Shown here piece after piece: positions 59,872 to 64,000 of a stretch of DNA of 64,000 nt. The stretch lies in assembly GCA_039817385.1 (NCBI GenBank), contig JBCBVY010000002.1, positions 372,001-436,000 of the forward strand, read 5' to 3'. The translations under genes were made by a program, and so were the position numbers. The notes under the pieces are model-generated. The model was not told the origin of the DNA and did no database searches. It was given only the letters and a program-made list of their open reading frames with translations. The number at the start of each line of letters is the position of its first letter. Within the stretch, counting starts at the first letter, position 1. This DNA comes from JBCBCP01 sp039817385. Its GTDB lineage: Bacteria; Pseudomonadota; Alphaproteobacteria; Rhodobacterales; Rhodobacteraceae.

Positions 59872-59970
59872 TCTCTTGTCTCCTGTGTGGCGGTTTCTGC
59901 CTTCCATATTGACTTTTGCGGGCCGTTGCGCCACTCAATTGGACTGTTGATATGTAAGCTTGACTGACAT

Positions 59971-60855
59971 ATGGATCTACGCCGCCTGCCACCGCTCGCC
60001 GCCCTGCGCGCCTTCACGGCCTTCGCGCAGACCCGCGGCGTGGTCGAGGCGGGCACGGCGCTGGGCGTCAGCCACGCCGCCATCAGCCAGCAGCTGCGCA
60101 GCCTTGAGGATCACCTCGGCCTGACCCTGCTCGACCGCTCCGGCCGCGCGCTGGCCCTGACCCCGGACGGGGAGGCGTTGGCGCGGGCTTGCCAGGCCGG
60201 CTTTTCCGAAATCTCCAACCAGATCGACAAATTGACAGGCCATAGTAATTCTCGTCCGCTTAACATTTCGACCACGCCGACCTTTGCGGCATCCTGGCTC
60301 ATGCCGCGTATGGCGCGGTTTCGCGCGGCGCATCCGAACCTGGCGATCCTGATCGATGCGACCCCGCAGATTGCCGCGCTAGAACCCGGTGGCATCGACC
60401 TGGCCTTGCGTTACGGCACCGCGCCTTTTCCGGGGCTTGAGGCGACGCCTCTGCTGATCTCGCCCATGATCGTTGTGGCCGCGCCTGATCTGTTGGGCGG
60501 AAAAACTGACATGTCTGTCGACGCCTTGTCCCGCCTGCCCTGGCTAGAAGAGCTGGGCACAACCGAGGGCACAAATTGGCTGCGCCGCAATGGCGCGCTG
60601 TCCGGCCCGCAGGCTGGGTTTATGCAAGTGCCCGGAAACCTGCTGCTGGACGGCGCGCGCGGCGGCCAAGGCGTCGCCGTGACCGTCCGCGCGTTTGTCC
60701 AGCCCGATCTTGATGCTGGGCGCTTGATCCAGCTGCATGAGGACCACACACGCGGGGCCGGTTACTACATCGTCACCCGCCCAGGTCCCAAACGTCCGGC
60801 GCTCGCCGAACTGGTGCGCTGGCTCAAGGCGCAACGTGACCAGGCGGCAGGTTGA
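59971..60855 (+). CDS. LysR-family transcriptional regulator (GcvA-like)
   Basis: 294 aa. HTH: PLAALRAFTAFAQTRGVVEAGTALGVSHAAISQQLRSLEDHLG. The effector domain starts near residue 92 (RPLNISTTPTFAASWLMPRM), with GIDLALRYGTAPFPG and the GcvA-like end. It interrupts the usual ccoNOQP-ccoGHIS succession. There is no obvious target beyond the small divergent ORF and ccoG. Its stop codon TGA lies inside an FNR box. Confidence 0.92.
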   Translation: MDLRRLPPLAALRAFTAFAQTRGVVEAGTALGVSHAAISQQLRSLEDHLGLTLLDRSGRALALTPDGEALARACQAGFSEISNQIDKLTGHSNSRPLNISTTPTFAASWLMPRMARFRAAHPNLAILIDATPQIAALEPGGIDLALRYGTAPFPGLEATPLLISPMIVVAAPDLLGGKTDMSVDALSRLPWLEELGTTEGTNWLRRNGALSGPQAGFMQVPGNLLLDGARGGQGVAVTVRAFVQPDLDAGRLIQLHEDHTRGAGYYIVTRPGPKRPALAELVRWLKAQRDQAAG

Positions 60856-60865
60856 TCTGGGTCAA
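60852..60865. promoter_or_regulatory. FNR-type box upstream of ccoG, overlapping the LysR stop
   Basis: TTGATCTGGGTCAA (one mismatch), 60 bases before the ccoG GTG. The LysR gene's TGA is bases 60853-60855, within the left half-site. Confidence 0.75.
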
Positions 60866-60925
60866 GGAAAGCGAGGCGTACCAAGGCGATAAGGCGACGG
60901 TAAACAACGTGATAGGTGCGCCCAC

Positions 60926-62350
60926 GTGACCGACTCAGCCCCCAGCCTCTACGTGGCCCGCGAGCCCATCTTCCCCAAGCGGGTGTCGGGCAAGTTCCGC
61001 AATCTCAAATGGTATCTGATGCTCTTCACGCTGGGCATCTACTACATCACTCCGTGGATCCGCTGGGACCGCGGGGCGGAGATGCCGGATCAGGCGGTGC
61101 TGCTCGACCTTGCCGGGCGGCGCTTCTACTTCTTCTGGATCGAAATTTGGCCGCATGAGTTCTACTTCGTCGCGGGCCTTTTGATCATGGCGGGGCTTGG
61201 CCTGTTCCTCTTTACCTCTGCGCTGGGGCGGGTCTGGTGCGGCTATGCCTGCCCGCAAACCGTCTGGACGGACCTTTACATCGCGGTGGAGCGGTGGGTG
61301 GAAGGTGACCGCAACGCCCGCCTGCGCCTGCACCGGGCGCCGTGGAGCCTGAACAAGGCCCGCCTGCGGATGACAAAATGGGTAATCTGGCTGCTGATCG
61401 GTCTCGCGACGGGCGGGGCGTGGGTGTTCTACTTCGCCGACGCGCCCACGCTGCTGCGCGATCTGGTCACGCTTCAGGCCCACCCGGTTGCCTACACGAC
61501 CATCGCGATCCTGACCGGCACGACCTTCCTCTTTGGCGGTTTTGCGCGCGAGCAGGTCTGCAACTACGCCTGTCCCTGGCCGCGCATCCAGGCGGCGCTG
61601 ATGGACGAAGAAACTTTGACCGTCGCTTACCGCGAGTGGCGGGGGGAGCCGCGCAAGCATTCCGACGCCGTGAAGGCGGGCGAGCCGATGGGCGACTGCA
61701 TCGACTGCATGGCCTGCGTGAACGTCTGCCCCGCTGGTATCGACATCCGCGACGGCCAGCAGCTTGAGTGCATCACCTGCGCGCTGTGCATCGATGCCTG
61801 CGACGAGATGATGGAGAAGGTCGGCAAGCCCCGCGGCCTGATCGACTATCTGGCGCTTTCGGATGAAGAGGCCGAACGCGCAGGCGCCGCGCCGCGCGCC
61901 ATCTGGAAGCACGTCTTCCGGCCCCGCGTGATGCTCTACACCGCGCTGTGGTCCTTGGTTGGCGTTGGCCTTGTCTTTGCGCTCTTTATCCGGTCGGACA
62001 TCGAACTGACGGTGGAGCCTGACCGCAACCCGCGCTTTGTCGTTATGTCGGACGGCGCGGTGCGCAATGGCTACACCCTGCGCCTGCGCAACAAGACCGA
62101 CAGCGTCCAGACCTTCTATCTGACGCTCAAGGGTGATCCGTCGCTGCGCCTGTCGATCCCGGGCAGCCCCTATGGCTCCGTGCCCGTGACCGCCGACAGC
62201 ACCCAGCAACAGCGGATCTTCATCACCGCACCGCCCGGGTCGGACGTGGCGCAGGGCGGGGCGTCGGACGTGCGCATCTGGGTGGAAATGCTGGGCAGCG
62301 GCGACCGCGCCTACAAGGACACAATTTACAACGGACGGGGAGGAAACTGA
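60926..62350 (+). CDS. ccoG: cbb3 oxidase accessory protein CcoG (copper reductase / ferredoxin-like)
   Basis: 474 aa from GTG 60926. PSLYVAREPIFPKRVSGKFR is the canonical N-terminus. Membrane helices enclose GRVWCGYACPQTVWTDLY and NYACPWPRIQ; two ferredoxin-type clusters follow: CIDCMACVNVCP and CITCALCIDACDEM. The periplasmic C-terminal domain has an immunoglobulin-like fold. CcoG reduces Cu(II) for insertion into the oxidase. Overlaps ccoH by one base. Confidence 0.96.
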   Translation: MTDSAPSLYVAREPIFPKRVSGKFRNLKWYLMLFTLGIYYITPWIRWDRGAEMPDQAVLLDLAGRRFYFFWIEIWPHEFYFVAGLLIMAGLGLFLFTSALGRVWCGYACPQTVWTDLYIAVERWVEGDRNARLRLHRAPWSLNKARLRMTKWVIWLLIGLATGGAWVFYFADAPTLLRDLVTLQAHPVAYTTIAILTGTTFLFGGFAREQVCNYACPWPRIQAALMDEETLTVAYREWRGEPRKHSDAVKAGEPMGDCIDCMACVNVCPAGIDIRDGQQLECITCALCIDACDEMMEKVGKPRGLIDYLALSDEEAERAGAAPRAIWKHVFRPRVMLYTALWSLVGVGLVFALFIRSDIELTVEPDRNPRFVVMSDGAVRNGYTLRLRNKTDSVQTFYLTLKGDPSLRLSIPGSPYGSVPVTADSTQQQRIFITAPPGSDVAQGGASDVRIWVEMLGSGDRAYKDTIYNGRGGN

Positions 62351-62805
62351 TGCAACGTGAACTGACAGGCTGGCACGTGCTTGGCATCTTCGTGGTCGGC
62401 TTCGGCATAATCATCGCGGTCAACTTGACGCTGGCCTTCAACGCGGTGTCGACCTTTCCCGGGCTGGAGGTGAAAAATTCCTACATCGCCAGCCAGAGCT
62501 TTGACGACCGCCGCGCGGCGCAGGTGGCGCTGGGCTGGCGGGCGGAAGCGAGCTATGATGGCGCCACCCTGCGCCTCGTGCTGCGCGATGATTACGGCCC
62601 GGTGCAGGCCGAGGTGCTGGAGGCGACGCTGGGCCGCGCGACCCATGTCGCCGAAGATCGTGACCCGGGCCTTGTCTGGGATGGCGCGGGCTACAGCGCG
62701 CCCGCTGATCTGAACACGGGCAGCTGGCAACTGCGCCTGAAGGCCGAAGCCGCCGATGGCACAATGTTTGAACAGCGCGTTCCGATCTGGGTGCGCACGC
62801 AATGA
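62350..62805 (+). CDS. ccoH: cbb3 oxidase assembly protein CcoH (FixH)
   Basis: 151 aa. REL TGWHVLGIFVVGFGIII then an anchor helix and the FixH motif VNLTLAFNAVSTFPGLEVKN SYIASQSFD, continuing with a periplasmic beta-domain. Required for stable cbb3 assembly. Starts on the ccoG stop (TGATG), and its own stop overlaps ccoI (ATGA). Confidence 0.95.
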   Translation: MQRELTGWHVLGIFVVGFGIIIAVNLTLAFNAVSTFPGLEVKNSYIASQSFDDRRAAQVALGWRAEASYDGATLRLVLRDDYGPVQAEVLEATLGRATHVAEDRDPGLVWDGAGYSAPADLNTGSWQLRLKAEAADGTMFEQRVPIWVRTQ

Positions 62806-64000
62806 CGGCGATGGCCTGTCCCGGCTGCGCTGCAGCCCCGACCGGGCCGATGCCCCAAGCGGCGGCGGGGGATATCCTGCTGTCGCTGCCGCATATCCAT
62901 TGCGTGTCCTGCATCAAGGGTGTTGAGGAGGCGCTGGCCGCCCGCAGCGATGTTACCCGCGTCCGCGTAAACCTCACGCTGAAGCGCGCGATGGTGCAAA
63001 GCACCGCAAGCGCGGGCAGCCTTGCCGAAACGCTGGAGCGCGCCGGGATCGAAGCCTACCCGCTGGACGCCGCAGCGCTCAGCGCGGAAGGCGCGGACAA
63101 GGCGGGCCGCGATCTGCTGATGCGGCTGGCCGTTGCGGGCTTTGCGATGATGAACGTCATGCTGCTGTCGGTGGCAGTCTGGTCCGGCGCGGCGGAGGCA
63201 ACGCGTGACCTGTTCCACTGGATCAGCGCAGCGATTGCCATCCCGGCCTCCTTCTTCTGCGGGGCGCCGTTCTTTGCCTCCGCCTGGGGCGCGGTGCGCA
63301 ATGCGCGGATGAACATGGACGTGCCGATTGCGCTGGCCATTCTGCTCGCGCTCGGCACCTCGCTGTATGAGACATGGCACAGCGGCCATCACGCCTATTT
63401 CGACGCGGCGATCACCTTGTGTTTCTTCCTGCTGGTGGGCCGCTACCTCGACATGCGCGCCCGCTCTGCTGCGCGGTCTGCCGCGCAGGAGCTGACCGCG
63501 CTTGAGGTGCCGGTTGCCACCCGTGTGACCGGGGAGACTGTCCCGCTCGCGCAGATTGCCGTGGGCGACGTTCTGCTGGTGCGGCCCGGGGCGCGGATGC
63601 CGGTGGACGGCACGATCCGCCGCGGCGCGTCCGAGCTAGACCGCTCCCTGCTGACCGGAGAGGCGGAGCCGCAAGCGGCAAGCGCAGGTGATGTGGTCCA
63701 CGCGGGTGAGGTGAACCTGACCGGCGTGCTGGAGGTGCAGGCAACCGCCGTGGGCCGCGACAGCTCTTTGCACCGGCTTGCCGACCTTGTGGCACTGGCC
63801 GAAGCGGGCCGCGCGCGGCACACACCGCTCGCGGACAAGGCGGCGGCGCTTTACGCGCCCGGGGTGCATATCCTTGCGGGCCTGTCATTCCTTGGCTGGA
63901 TCATCTGGACCGGGGATTTGCGGCTGGCGCTCAACATCGCTGCCGCCGTTCTGATCATCACCTGCCCCTGCGCGCTGGGCCTTGCGGTGCCTGCCGTGAC
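62802..64000 (+). CDS. ccoI: Copper-transporting P-type ATPase CcoI (3' end outside window)
   Basis: 399 codons visible, the frame open to the window edge. N-terminal Cys pairs: MACPGCAAAP and a heavy-metal-associated domain with HIHCVSCIKGVE. Membrane helices, then the A-domain with LLTGEAEP (TGE at about 285), and near the edge the metal-binding helix TCPCALGLAVPAVT. This marks the copper-exporting P1B type; CcoI delivers copper to cbb3 oxidase. The phosphorylation (DKTG) and nucleotide domains lie beyond 64000. ccoS would be expected after it. Confidence 0.96.
   Translation, partial: MTAMACPGCAAAPTGPMPQAAAGDILLSLPHIHCVSCIKGVEEALAARSDVTRVRVNLTLKRAMVQSTASAGSLAETLERAGIEAYPLDAAALSAEGADKAGRDLLMRLAVAGFAMMNVMLLSVAVWSGAAEATRDLFHWISAAIAIPASFFCGAPFFASAWGAVRNARMNMDVPIALAILLALGTSLYETWHSGHHAYFDAAITLCFFLLVGRYLDMRARSAARSAAQELTALEVPVATRVTGETVPLAQIAVGDVLLVRPGARMPVDGTIRRGASELDRSLLTGEAEPQAASAGDVVHAGEVNLTGVLEVQATAVGRDSSLHRLADLVALAEAGRARHTPLADKAAALYAPGVHILAGLSFLGWIIWTGDLRLALNIAAAVLIITCPCALGLAVPAV

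Overview
The window is high-GC, gene-dense alphaproteobacterial chromosome, most likely from the Roseobacter/Rhodobacteraceae group. This rests on the hemN-fnrL-ccoNOQP-ccoGHI order, FnrL boxes, a DUF1013/TrcR protein, a VPLPA-type C-terminal sorting tail, COQ9 beside rpsU, and dnaX-ybaB-recR with the small SRP RNA gene close by. A strong bciA (8-vinyl reductase of bacteriochlorophyll synthesis) next to a BLUF blue-light sensor suggests an aerobic anoxygenic phototroph, although no other photosynthesis gene lies in the window.

Layout. 1-5006: peptide-type ABC importer operon (permease cut by the window edge, binding protein, metallophosphoesterase, fused double ATPase). 5027-8859: membrane acyltransferase, bciA, BLUF protein, and a three-gene OmpA-like envelope unit. 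9051-18474: pheS and pheT, separated by about 6 kb holding a glutamine amidotransferase, a secreted esterase, and a MarR / enoyl-CoA hydratase / amidohydrolase / flavin monooxygenase catabolic cassette with a candidate shared operator. 18539-31998: mixed metabolism (PEP-CTERM-like surface protein, YtoQ, GMC oxidoreductase, GST, MscL, alanine dehydrogenase with divergent Lrp regulator, rpsU, COQ9, two quinone oxidoreductases, RNase T2, TrcR, hybrid histidine kinase). 32043-38480: a broken partial copy of recR, a trypsin-like protease, intact recR, ybaB, a small membrane protein, a RidA-like protein, dnaX, a TetR regulator with tandem operators and its hydrolase, and the 4.5S/SRP RNA gene with a good promoter. 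38488-44534: CpdB-like nucleotidase, NudC, SRPBCC protein, a PreA-like enzyme lacking its ferredoxin part, prephenate dehydratase, membrane-anchored cytochrome c. 44636-50663: yejABEF importer, whose ATPase carries an unusual hydrophobic insertion. 50704-64000: microaerobic respiration block.

How it works together. The right end is one oxygen-responsive module: FnrL (Fe-S oxygen sensor), oxygen-independent HemN for haem, the high-affinity cbb3 oxidase ccoNOQP and its assembly genes ccoG, ccoH, ccoI. Three FNR-type boxes (52065, 56035, 60852) mark the control points. The membrane-bound cytochrome c at 43978 is a plausible electron donor to that oxidase.

Most interesting for follow-up: the two-helix insertion inside the first ATPase domain of YejF; the recR 3'-end duplication that brackets a secreted protease; the bciA/BLUF pair with a TGT-N12-ACA site; the shared TAACGGTTYTGC motif of the catabolic cassette; a dispersed hairpin-plus-AT-box element present five times; and a three-helix membrane protein coupled to pheT. 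No tRNA, rRNA, CRISPR array, insertion sequence or prophage gene was recognised.
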